64,000 bases of DNA. Source: Rachycentron canadum (taxonomy: Eukaryota; Chordata; Actinopteri; Carangiformes; Rachycentridae). How positions within the stretch are numbered: position 1 is the first letter of the stretch; each line of letters begins with the position of its first letter. This document shows, in pieces, positions 1-13,500 of this stretch. The position numbers and the translations under genes were made by a program. The DNA lies in the NCBI GenBank assembly GCA_038496675.1, contig CM076660.1:15508730-15572729 (forward strand), in the 5' to 3' direction. The notes beneath the pieces are model-generated. The model saw only the letters and a list, made by a program, of their open reading frames with translations, searched no databases and was not told where the DNA came from.

Positions 1-3000
1 GCTTATTAATGAGCTTGACACTTGATATTGTTTTGTTTACTATAGTGTTTTTATTATTATATTTCATTTTTAATTATCACTTTATTGCTTAGATTTATGT
101 ATTTTTATTATTAAAAATAATTGAAAAGTACTCAATAAGTTTATCATCATTATTATTATCATTCTAATGATAATATAATATACCTGCCATCTCTTTGCTT
201 CTGTCATTAAAATGTTAGTAAAAACCTTCAGCTCTTTGTAATTTCAAGGTAAATCATAAAAACTCTAAAGAGAATAGAGTACATAACTGTCTGTATCCAA
301 AGTCATGCATTTTGAACTTGTATAAATTGTATATCATGTTGTTGTCAATTGTCATTAAACAAAACAGAACACAGTATCCTATTTTTGCAAATAACTGCTA
401 TCATTATCCCTGCTGTTTTTATATCATTACAAACAACATGTTATGAAATACAAGACAATATGGCTGTAATAGACAGATTAACATGCAGTTTAAATACATG
501 TTTTGAGACAAGAGAGTGGTGTAAAAGTGTAAAATGTATCAGGTAAAATCTAGATCTGTACATAAGGAGTTCATCCTTTTAACCAGCAGATGTCACCTTT
601 GCTTTGGAAATACTACAAAACTGCACACTGTTGCTCTGACTGCAGTTCTTTCATTTTACTTTCTACAAAATATCAGTGTACCTAACATGAAGAAACAGGA
701 ACTGACATTACTGATGAAATTCCTGCCTCCTTCTCTTTCTCACAGTCCAGATGGACACTTGTGTAGTAGCAAGGATAGGCAGAGCACAGAGAGAGAGAGA
801 CCAATTTATGTGGGTAAACAGAGATGGAGGCGGTGACCTGCAGAATAAAAGAAGCGTCTGAACGGGAGGTGGACTAATTTAACCGATCTTTACTCCACCA
901 CAATCCTGAAGCCCTCTAAGTACCTCTCTGGCCTTCACCAAAGAGCACTTGAAGGGTTGAAAAACATTCCAGAGAGAGAAAGTACCTGGTGACAGAGAGC
1001 AGATTTTACGTCCTCAACCAAGAAAATGGATTCTGTGGTTTTGGTTTAATAATGTCTAGTTTCATCAGTTTTAGAGTTAGTCACAATGTCTGTGTCACTC
1101 TTTCCACTGTGTTGTGGTGATTCCATTCTGTTCTTACACCGAGTGCCTCTAGAACAGAAAAAGATTTCTGAGCCAAATGCATGAACAAGGGAAGACACAG
1201 TTGAGCTCTTTTTCCTGACTAACTGATGTCTTTTGAGAGAAAAACCTTTTTCCTAATCACATTTTTAAACATTGTGTATCATTTCCTTTTGGGCTAAATG
1301 CAAGAAAACCACCTCTTAACTGTTCTATTAAAACAGCCTGTAGAAACTTTAGAAAGGGGTGAAATAACAAGAACACATTACAATTAATTTTTGTATCTGA
1401 GAGGAACTGATTTAAATAAGTGGTCATTTCTGTTAGTTTGCTCATTCCACATACAGTGGCTAGACATAAACACCTCACAATGTAATGACTCCTCTGTATT
1501 TACACCTTAGTCGAAGAAGCACCTCGCTAATTTTTCCAAAGAGTAAGTATCAAGGTCCACAGTTATTACTACATGGCTTTAGTATTGGATCACACATGTG
1601 TTTCTGTTATTCCGTCCAAGTGCATTAGCTTAAACCCCATTGCAAAAACATTCGACTGTGTTTATTGATTTGGCAAGTATTAGAAATATAACCACGAGAT
1701 TAGGAAAAAAATGAAGCTAAATTGCAAAAGGAAAAAAAATGAATAATGGAAAAGTCTACTGCCCCATAAGAAGTGTTTAAGAACTTTATAATGTACAAAT
1801 TTTAATATGGCTGTGATTTAGAAGAAGCCCCTGTATCAAATTGTACAGTCTTTTGGTTTACTCCTCTCTCTCCTTCATCACAAATTCCTTGTTACAGCAA
1901 CATATAGCTTTCAAGATGATGCATTGCACTCAAGGCAAAATTCTATGACTGAACTTAAGAACAATGGGAATATTTGATGCACTCATTTTACCCACTTCAA
2001 GACAGATTTTGAAAAAAATACATAATGGTATGCGTGTGTGCACACTCACATGCACAGACTTCTGCACTGTCAAGCTGCAGATGAATGGGTTGGTGGGAGA
2101 GTAATTGTATCCCTTGTGGCTCTCCAGAGGACAGTACTGAGACTCAAATTAAAGCACTGACCTGGTTAGCGTTCTGTCAGCAGGAGGGGGTGCTGCCCCA
2201 CAACCCCCACCCCACCCGCATTTACATTGTGGAGATTAACTTGTTGATTAGCTAATCAATAAACTTGTTGACTACCAGCAGCAACTTGAGCAACATATAT
2301 CTGTCTGCATATGACAGACCCATGCAGCAATAATGAACCTTCAAAAGAACAAATTTAAATTCCCCACAACCTTGAAGTGTCATCTTGAAATCTTGGTGTT
2401 TGATAGCCATCAACAATTCAAGTGTAAATCCAGTGAGAAAAATGTTTGGAAATTCAAAGAGCATAATTTTGTGACACCATCGTAGATTAAAAATACCATC
2501 ATCATAAACTCCTGAGTACCACAGACCCATTATTACACAGGGCGCTTTAAATGTCGTGATTTCTCCACCAGGATCAAGACTTTTTTTTTTTTTTTACAGC
2601 AGATATTTTGATTTGTCTTAACAGAGAAAAGACTGGTGCGAGTATTAAAATTAACAATTGCTCACTTCAAATTAAGTGTCCCAGGAGTCCATGCCAGCAA
2701 CCCATCATGCAACGCCATGGGACTGGCAAAACATAATGGGAAGCAGTGATTCTCTGTGTGCTTCTCTGCTATTATATGTCACCTTTAAACTATATAAAGA
2801 CAATTATTGATGAAGGTGCATTTTATCAAAGGTATGGTTGCTTTCATATGATGCAAGAATTATTAGGCAAGAACCATGCTATGTATAAGAACATTGGATT
2901 GGAGTTATACAAGTAGGCCAACTGAAGAAATAATCTTTTTTTTCACCTACATTATGTCTATGGCTTGCACCACCCATAGTTGAACCAAAAAAAATTTGTT

Positions 3001-3400
3001 ACCCCCTTCCAATGTTCACGAATCATACGAGAAAACGCTGTTTCTTGTATGTAGCCAAATGGGTTTGATCTTCTTGGTTAACTGATCTAACTTTAAACCA
3101 CGTTTTATTTGAATATGTGATGTCCAATAATTACAGAAAATGATGCTGAATGACCGAGAAAAAAAGAAAACAACATGAGCCGGACATGGCCACGGTAAAA
3201 AAAAAACAAACAAAAAAAAAAACACACACACAAACATGGATAAGTGCGTGTTCAGTCAAAGACGGCGAAGAATAAAGTGATTAGAAGAATCAATATATGT
3301 CGGGTTATCAACAGAGATGACGTAATGTGTATACTAATGGTTCCTTCCTCCAAGGGGACGCTGCTGTAGCACCTCGACAAATGATCGTTCACTTCCATTG
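1..3400. other. Intergenic DNA upstream of the nectin gene
   Basis: AT-rich sequence with no coding exon that I can support. It holds homopolymer runs (T run near 2580-2595, A runs near 3197-3220) and a short CA stretch near 3222-3232. The small reading frames here have no recognisable domain and no splice partners. The last 150 bases become more GC-rich and probably belong to the promoter of the nectin gene. Confidence 0.5.
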
Positions 3401-3558
3401 TCAGGTGAGCTCCCTCCCCCCCCGCTCCGTGCCGTGCGGATGGTACGTTCCACATGCAGTCCGGAGTTGTTGCTGAGGAGCCTCCTCTGCTCGGCACAGA
3501 CCGTTAAACTGGCATGTAGCCTGCGACCGGGTCCTGTGGCAGGAGGCTGCTTTTCACA
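3390..3558 (+). promoter_or_regulatory. Likely promoter/5'UTR of the nectin-3-like gene
   Basis: A local GC- and CpG-richer stretch lies directly before the signal-peptide exon, in contrast to the AT-rich surroundings. No TATA box is obvious. This fits a CpG-type vertebrate promoter or 5' leader. The exact transcription start cannot be read from the sequence. Confidence 0.35.
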
Positions 3559-6500
3559 ATGTTACCGTCTTCTCACCGGAGTTACCTCGGACAGAAGGGC
3601 AAGGTGGTGTTAATCCACCTCTTGTGCGGTATTACAGGTGAGTCCTAAATTGTGTGCATTAGTTTTTTTTTGTTTTGTTTTTTTGTTTTGGTTCCGCTGA
3701 GGCTACACAGAAGTTTTGAGAGGGAGCCATCGTACACTCGCGCATCGTGCAGAAATCACAGTGGAAACCGGCGACAAGCCGCGTGTTTTAACTGGGGGTT
3801 ATTTAAAGTTTAGCAAGTTTAGCAGGTGTCATTTAAAAGACCACAGAAAACTTGGTTACAAGTTCACTTGAACGCTTTGTGGAGGGAGTCTGCCCGCGCC
3901 ACCGCCGCGGATGATGGTGCGACCCGAGGCTGCCATAGAAACAAGCTCAGGCATGATACTCACTTAAATAGTCTGCCCGGCCTGCACCTGGGTCAGTGCA
4001 GATTCAGTAGTAGCCATGAGCTCGGGAAACATTTTGTCTTAAAGTTACATTTTGCATTTGCATTTACACTTATATCATAATGTTGCTAAACTGTTGGGGA
4101 GCCCACATTTGTGTCACAGGAGAGGATGATTGTCAGCCACCATCTGCCTGCAGAGGAGCCTCGGCTCATTCTGGTTTAATTAAGAGGTGGGCAACTGACT
4201 GACTCCTCCCTGAAAAACTCTTCACTAACTTGGGAGCCTATGCTGTAGCTCTGCTGTGTCAACAACAACAACAAAAATTTAAAAAGCAAGAAAACTACAA
4301 TTTGGTGACATCTCTCTCCAGAATTAGTACACCATGTGTTTAAAAGAAACCAATGAAAATACAGGAGTGATTGCAATGGTTATAGGATATGATGCCTCTG
4401 GGCAGCTTTTCTATAAAAACTGCTCAAAAAGAAACAAAAAAGTGAATCATTCAGGTAAATTATTTAGTATACCTATATGAATATTAAGAAGCTTTTATCA
4501 AGTTGGATTAATGATACCAGTCACAAGAGAATCTGGCCTGTGGATTTATTTCTCCTCCACAGTTTTTCCTCTTACCATATCTGAGGGAAGGAGAATGACA
4601 CATAATATGTAACATGCAGACTGAACATCTTCCTCTGTAAATCAGTTCAGCACAACACCATTGCAAGCTGCATCCAGAAATCTATAGATGACAGTAAACT
4701 TCCATCCCACTATTTAATTTTTGCAAAATTTTAAGTTAGAATTTGTTGTAGGGCTTCTCTGTTGGACGGTAATTACACTAGGACAGGGTTTTTCTCATAG
4801 AACCAAGTTTATCTTATGGACAGTTTTATAACCCAGCAGTGGCTATATTTTACCCATAAAACTGAGGCGTAGGTAATATATTGGAATTTGGGGCTGAATG
4901 ACAGCCATTCATAGAGGGTCAGCAAAGAGGGCTATGAAGAACCCTAAAAAATGAATAAAAATTGCTGTTGTGCCAGCAAACTTTAACCCCAGATTATACC
5001 TCTTTTTTATGTTGTAGAGCGGCTCCCATGCACTTCTCTTCTCAGCAGTAGACCAGAGCTGGACAGTGTGCACAGAGGAAATTTTCTGGGCTAAAATACT
5101 AGGATGGACCTCAAAAGAGGAATGCCTAACTCTTTTGCTTAAGATGACCACATTATTAATTTACTAAATGTTCTTTCATAATGTCAAGATATTACCAGTG
5201 TTCTAAAGCACACCCATACACAGAGTGTTTACCTTCCTCAGTGAGTTCAGGGTGAGGAGGAGAGACAGGTGTCCATTTCACTAGCTTCAGTTTTAGTCTG
5301 CTGTACATTTCAATGAGGGGTTTGACCTTGTGCCTTTGTTGAATGCAGAGTAGATGTACACACTCCTATAGTTAATAATGGTAATACCTGGTGTAGGCCT
5401 TAATGCCCCTGTGCGGGGGGCAGAAAAATAGCAAAATGTAATAGAGAGACATACACTGGGATATACCTGCATTGTGAAGTTGGATTAGTTAACATATAGC
5501 CAAACAATTGCATGTTTTGACATTCAGAAGAGATGAAGCCTTATTAGCATTTGTTTGGTGTCATGGTGCCAATGACAACTCTTGCACAAGTATTTGAAAT
5601 TATATACACCTTAAAACAAAAACAGTTAGCTATACAGGATAAAGGACTTTATAAAAAGCAGAGTTTTGTTTCTTTTTTTTGTTGTTAAGACCTTCAGAGT
5701 TTCTCATTGGGCAGAACACTTCTCCTTTTTGGGCTACCTGTTGCAGGTCGATTTTTGTAACTGTGACAGTACAAGACATTGTACCTTTGTGCTCTCTGCT
5801 GTCAACTATAAGTGTGTAGCAGATCAATCTTGTGATTGTATGTCTTTGTGCTGTATGACTTCAATCTCAAAAAGCAAATAAAACGGACCCGTCCAGCAAA
5901 ACCTTGCTCCACAGCACCAGTTGTGGTGGGGAAACTCCACAGTGTACCTTTAAGTTTGTACGTGCCTTTGATAGCCCATGAGAAACAAAAAACAATTTAC
6001 GTGAATGTGAATGATTTCAGTGCAAAAATTTGATATGATGACCAATAAGAGCAATTAGTCAAATGACTGTTACATCCTGCCCTGTCCAGCTCTGCACAGC
6101 TGACTTTGCCACCTCATCGCCATCTATGTTCTGATTTCCACTTTTAACAAGACATGCTGCCCTCTGGCAAGGCACACATATTAATATACTTGCTGCCACA
6201 TAAGTGGTGCATGTGAAGGTAATATTGACTAAAGTGAGAATGAGCAGCAGAGTGTCCCCGGGGAGCAATGTGTCCTTGATGCCAGGATATCTATAATCTG
6301 TTTTCTACTCTGTGTGCATGTGTGTATCTGACACAGTGTCGCATTTGCAAACCAAACTTCGTTTACAGTCGCTGCTCTCTCTAAGGATATGAGGATAGCA
6401 AAAACATTTTCTTTTCTTTGTCGTTGAAAACACAAGACAAAGAGAGAGAACATTGTTATTGCTACATCAAGATAGGCTGCATATAAGATCAGATAGACTT

Positions 6501-9500
6501 TGCCCTTATTCTCATCACTTTTTTATTCTGAGTTGGAGAAATGAGGGCACGCTTATGTAAGGTTGTCCTCATGTCACCAGTAAAAATTTAATATAGTTGC
6601 TATACCTCTCCCATTACATATACAGTACAGGGCAAATTCTATTTTCTTCATTCTTAACTGTGCTATTATTCTTGCCATCTACCCATATCATTGTGTCTAA
6701 CATGTACACTAAGTTGTAAATCGGATTTATGCTTGAAGGAAAAGCTTACTCACAGTGTATTGTACAGGGCATTACATCTAGATTGAGGTGTGGCATTTTT
6801 TATATTTTATACTGACCACTTAAGTTTTTATTTTTCACATTGTGTTTACATGTTTAAAGTTTGTATCTTTTACTGTGTCTGTATTTATTCATGAAATACT
6901 TTCCAAATAATCTTTTAAGGAGTGACCGTTAAATACCTTGCCCAGGGTCATTAGGGCTGACATGCACAGTCTGTGCAATTAAGTACCAGTTTATTTAAAT
7001 GTGTCCCCAGCTCTCTGCCTCCTTACTTGATCACTTAACTTTATCCCATGAATGAAGCATAAAGTTTGGGGCTGACATGCTAATTAACTTCAGCAACTCA
7101 GCCAATAGCAAACATTAGCTCTGGGGTAGCCTCTTTATATGCAGAATAGTTAAACTCCTCCTCGGAGGATGTTGTGAGCTGTGCAGTGTGAAATTTGGAA
7201 TAAGGGAGTAATCAGGAAGAAAGTCTCCGTTTCTTTTGGTATCTCTCTACAACTGGTGGCTCATCCTCATCAAACCATCCATTTTGTTCTGCGAGGATTT
7301 ATATATTATCTAATATGACAAAAATAATCAATTTCTATATATACATTTTGACAGTGAATTGACAATGTCAAAGATTTTCTTCACCATGGCCTCTATTATA
7401 GTGCCTTCTATTCATTATATGCATCAAAATATCTGTTTGCATTGGTATTGTTGATATTGGAAGTTCACAGTATGCTTTTGATTAATCATTTTAAGTAGAT
7501 CCAAATTTGTTCAAACACCTCAAGGTGTAGCCTTGTCTTAATTGGTTTGACAGAGAAATCTGCCTCAGACAGCAGCTGGTACAGCTCCACAAGCAACTTC
7601 ACAGCAATGATGCATTCTTCTAGTAATACCTAAGTGAAATTTATGTTGTTTTCTAATGCAGGCACAGAGAAATTCAACAAAAGACATTAGTTTGATTAAG
7701 AGTAATTCCCTGTACATTTTAGATTAAATGAGAAAACTGTATTTGATTGAATACAACAGAAGTGATAGCAGAATCCACAGTCTTAGTTCTATGTAACACT
7801 TGAGCCTAATATGAAGCCTCACTAGTCAGATTCTAAACTCGTAAGTTTCATCTTTTCCGATGAAGTTCTTGCAACTTCTTGAACTGTGTTTTTGCAAAGG
7901 AAGAGGATTTTAGATTTTGTTTCCATCACTAACATTGTAAGTGTATTCAGTCCATTAATTATATTAGCTGATTTACAGAACTGTGTGCATTGTTCTGAAT
8001 AGCACATACAATCAGGATTAATGTATCCACAGCCTTAAACTCTGAACATGTCCCCACTGCTGCACTGATATCTGCTCCCCTTTCTCCCTGTGTGCGACAT
8101 GACTCATGATGCCTACTCTGCCAAAAATGTGTTATCAAGATTAATCTCAATTAAACATTTGTTGTGTATTTTAGATATTTGTTTACACCCCCATCACGGC
8201 CAACATATAAAATAGGTTAAATCATTTGCTGTGTAAGTCATTAAAATTTACAAGTGAATTAATGAATATTTCAAAAGTAATCTACAATATTTATTGCCTA
8301 AATTGGCAAATGAGTCACACTGTAATTGGTTTAGCTGTCACACTAATCTGGATTTCTTGTTATCATTCTTATTGTCATTATCTTGAAGCTGTAATAACTA
8401 GCCTTGTAATTAACCTTTGAACCTAATATTGGTAAAAACTGGAAAACTTGTAAATACTGTCACATAAGTGTAGTGCTCTTCCAAAAATTTATTTCAACAG
8501 CAGTACAGTTAAATCAATAAGTAAAACAGTACATAAAAAGAAACAGACATTTGTTCTTCATATTTTAGGGGTAGGGAAATTTCCTTCTACAGTATTAATA
8601 TTTGAGGACATGGCCTTTTAGAGGGTGATTGGCCAGAGACTGAGCTGTTTTTGGCAAAACAACAATAGAATATTTGAAGTCAGTTGCCAAGCAGCACAGC
8701 AGGTTTTGATTTATGATGATGTCTTCCTGCTGGCAGCTTGTTGCAATTAGCGATCTGGTTGAAGGCTTTGGCAGTTTAGCGGTGTTATATTTTCTTTTCT
8801 AAATCAGTAACTTAATTCCTCTGTTTTTTGTTTGCTGGAATCGTGGCGATACATTTCCTCTCACTTGTATTTCATACGTGACTTTGCTCTCGCCTCTCCT
8901 TATTCAGCCCTCTTTTTCTTCTCTCAGCGATGATGTCATCTTCATGTTAGCATATCTCTTCCCCTCTTTTTTTTTTCTGCCGGTCGCAGTCTGTTCTCTT
9001 CATATTCCTTTGACTTTCCTCAACACGATGCTGAGCTCCTGCTTTCAAGACATGCCACATTTCTGACAAGTGCAGGTGACAGAGTGCATGGGTTAGTTAT
9101 ATTTGGACAAAGGACATACAGACAGTCTGCTTTTCATTCCTGAATTCAGGTCAGGAGGAGGAAAGCTGAAGAGACAAAACAAATTTATCAATGGAATAGT
9201 CAGTCACACAGTCAGCTGTGCATTATTTGTTCAAGAAGCCCAACGCCTGCTGTGATGGTATCAAGCTCTGATTCTAGCCTGATACCCACAGATGTCAGAT
9301 GCTGCTGAACTTGTACAGATATTACATATTTTTAAAAACTGTCATCAGATGTAAGGTCAGAAATACACATCACTCACTGATGCTGTATGGTATTCTTGAT
9401 GGATCACTCTGTGCCAGATTGATGACTTGCCCACTCTGATAATCTCATCTAACATTTTAAAATTGGAAAATGTAATCTGTGATATTTAGTAGAATTAAAA

Positions 9501-10511
9501 ATGGAAATCAAATCAGAATTCAGATTCCACTATTACAAATGTGAATACAAATACTTTTAATAGGGATCTGTTGAGAAAATAATTGGCAAGTTTATCAGTA
9601 ATGAAAACACTTGTTAGTTGCAGTCCTAGAATTGAAATAGACATAATTGAAATAGTCTTAATTATCAAAACTAATGGACAAATGTTCCATCCTTTGACTT
9701 TGACAATTGTAATATACGTAAAAGCTGGAATTAATTTATTTGATTAATTTTCATCATGTCAAAGAATTAGTTTTGGTTTCATAAGACCAAGGATACACAA
9801 GACACAAGGATAAAAGTGCTCCTTTTTTGCTCAGTATTCAATAAATTTACAATAATTTCAATTTCTAAGGTCTCGACATAGCTAATAACATTAGTTTTTT
9901 TGCTGAGATTGGATGAATTTCTCATATTGAAGTTTAAATTCCAGTTATGAACAAATGAATAACTATGGCACAATTTAGTCTGAAGAATTACATTTAAAAA
10001 ATGTTTGAATAATCAAAAGTGCAGTGTGAATGCTTTTGATTTCTAGCAGTTTTAATTAAAGGTGTTAAATTATCCCAAACTTGTGCAAATGAACACAATG
10101 TGGCTACAGATTTGTTTTTGTATGTGTCCATGACAGGTGTGTGGTGCAGTCAGGTGGTGGTGCCTCAGAGGGTGAGTGCTGTGCTGGGGAAGAATGTGAC
10201 ATTGGAGTGTAGGGTGGAGGTGGGCGCAAACCTTACTCTTACTCAGAGTTCCTGGGAGCGCCGTCTACCCTCAGGCTCTGTCACAGTGGCTGTCTACAAT
10301 CCAAGGTTTGGCATCTCCATCCCTCCTGAGTTTGGCCAACGCTTGTATTTTCGTTCACCCTCATCTCATGATGCCACCATCATACTGGAAAATGTGGGCT
10401 TTTCTGATGTTGGAATCTATACCTGCAAGGTCGCTACATTTCCCCTGGGAAACAATCAAGCTTCCACCACTGTCAATGTGCTTGGTAAGTATGTATATTT
10501 ACATAGGTAAT

Positions 10512-10586
<75 letters not shown>

Positions 10587-13500
10587 CTCTCTTTCTCTCT
10601 CTCGCTCATATATATATATATTACACTTTATGTCTTATGTCTTGACTGCAAATATCTGAATATCTTTGAGGTTTGTATTGTTGGTTGGTCAAAACAAGAC
10701 ATTTGAAGACATCATTGTGATTGGCATTTTCAGTTATTTCCTGGAATTTCATAGATCAACAGATTGATAGTGTAATCAAGGAAATAAATGACAGATTAAT
10801 TGATAATGGAAATAAAAAGTAGCAGTTGCAATATCAAGCTGTAAATATTGACAATAAAATATTTTTCTTATAAATGTAAAATATACAAGCAGGCAATGCT
10901 TGCTGCACAATATGTTGAAATCAATATCACAGTGTGAAATAAATGTATAAGTGTATGCAAAATCACATATAAAATAAAAGCAAAAAATGAAAACATTTAT
11001 TTTACAGCATCAGAAACTATTGTATTGTAATGAAACGTGAGAGGTGAAGAAAATGGAATTGATGTTGCAGGAAAATAAAACTGGTATCGATTAAAATAAC
11101 CTTAAATCATCTTAAAATTCTAAAGTGCTTTTCCCTGGATATGTTTTCTCCTCCTCTGAATCATAGTGGAGCCGAAGGTCTACGTGGCTGCAGGTTCATC
11201 TGCCCTGATTGATGGTGGTAATGAAACTGTGGTGGCCACCTGTATCGCTGAGCGTGCACGGCCGCCTGCTGAGGTGTCCTGGGAGTCCAACATTTTTGGG
11301 CAGTCAGAAGTGCAGCTATTTGATGAAGTCAACGGCACCACCAGCACACAAGTGCGCTACCTCTGGCAGCCCACACGCCACGTCCAAGGCCACACACTCA
11401 CTTGTGTGGTCCGCCACCCAGCTCTGCAGAGTGACTTCAGGATCCCCTACCAGCTCAATGTGCAGTGTGGGTGCCTTATAAGTGGTTATGTGTGGTAACA
11501 TAATAACAGCTGAAAGAGAGACTTATAGTAATTAACACAATATCAAGTCTTCCCACTTCCCACATCTAGCTATCCTGTTCAAACGGAGAATCTACCCTCA
11601 CCTGAAGAATGTGTATTATACTTTTATCCATGTTGAGACTGAATGACAGACACAGTCACCCATCTGGCTGTGGGCTGCACTGTAGTCTGTGCGCCTGATG
11701 CTTAAATAGAGCTCTGTCATGTCAATGACAATTACCAACAGAATAACTTCTTCTTCTTTTGTAGCAATGCTTTATTTCAAGCTATTGTGAGCTTTTATAC
11801 TGAAAAGTTCCAAAGGTTCAGTCACTTGCTTGACAGACCTTCAAAACAGCAGACAAATGATGTGTTTGACTGGCTAAGTAACTCAATTAAATGTATAACG
11901 TGTCTGTGGGCAACAGTGCCACACGTGTGAACAGTAACAAAGCAAATTCCAGTTGCATTTTTATCCATCAATTTGTTGAATTAGCCTTTGATTTTATTCT
12001 GGCCCAATCTAATGGATTAGAAATAAAACTGCCAAATTTACTTGCCAACCTCTGATCTACACTCTCTATTGGAGTGGATTGAGGTCCAATCCCAGCTGTC
12101 ATTTCATGAAGACAGATAGAGCAGCTATTTCCTTGCTCTGTTTCTTTTCTTTTTTTAAAAAGCTTTTTTACATATGTATATTTGCCAGAAAGAAAAGAAA
12201 AAAGTCTTAAAAGTAAAGGTATTTGATTTCCAACAGACATGATAATCCTTGACCTTGTCAGTGTTGATGTTTCATTTATTTGGAGCACATCAACAGCAAT
12301 TCCCTTTAGAAACTGAAAATTAACAGAGATGAAATTCAGAATAAGCCACAATTTTCCTTGATTTTTCTTTTTACATTCCTTCCCCCTAAAATGTTAAAAG
12401 TGAAAATGTTTTCTGTCAGTAAGCCATCAAAGATAGATAGTACATGCCCCACAAGGTAAATATCTGTACTTTGTGGGGCACAAATGGGTCTTGCTGTATC
12501 AGCTTCAAATAGACTGAGAGGAGTAAAATGACCTCTTTGAAAATCAGTTTTGTTTGACAGATGCATTTACTTCGGCCTGACTTACTGGCACACCAACAAA
12601 AGCATTTAGCCATGGAAAAATACCCTGCGTTCTGCAGTAATGTAGCCTTCTATGAACAAGTGGCAGCAAACAGAGGATGTAGATGACTGTGAGTCTTAAT
12701 GAAGAGTAAGGGAAGAGCAGCATTATTCATCTAGTTTGAAACTCTGCAAACCATCATAATATGCCAGTGATTACTTTTTTATAGATTGTACTGTGTTTTT
12801 GATTTTTATAGATTGCCAACACCTTAGTGCATATTTGGATCACCTTAGGCTTAGGGTTAGACTCTATATAATGTTGCAAACAAACAGCACAGTCCCTCCC
12901 ATAAGTATCAGTACTGTATCAGAGCAGAACTATTTTTAAAGTATGAAAATTCACCTTGATATACCAGGTTATGACCTTGTTATGGTAGAAGCTGTAAACA
13001 GTGAGCAGAGTGTGCAGTTGACCAGTTTGGCAGTTAAGGTTGTTTGTCAGATTTCTGGTGATTTCTTAGTATTTGTTTTCTCTCTTCCTATAGTTGCTCC
13101 TGATATTTCAGTTGTGGGCTATGATGGAGACTGGTATGTGGGTAGGGAAAATGTTCAAATGACGTGCAAAGCCAACGCAAACCCGCCAGCTCATCACTTC
13201 AGATGGATCAGGTGTGTATATCTGTTTGACATTTTCCTTTTCACCTCTGAGTTTTTATGAACTACTGAAGGTTAAAGACAAGATCAGCGACGGAAGAGTA
13301 ATGTTGACTTTACTTTAAAAGCTTCAAGATATTTGTTGCTGGTGTGTCTTTGTGTCTAAATGGTCGTGTCTCTTGTGTATCACAGATTGGACAGTGAAAT
13401 GCCAGAAGGAGTGGAAATAATGAACAGCACTTTGCTCTTCCTGCGTCCCCTCCAGCGGAATGACTCTGGAGTTTACAGGTGTGAGGTTGCCAATGACATC

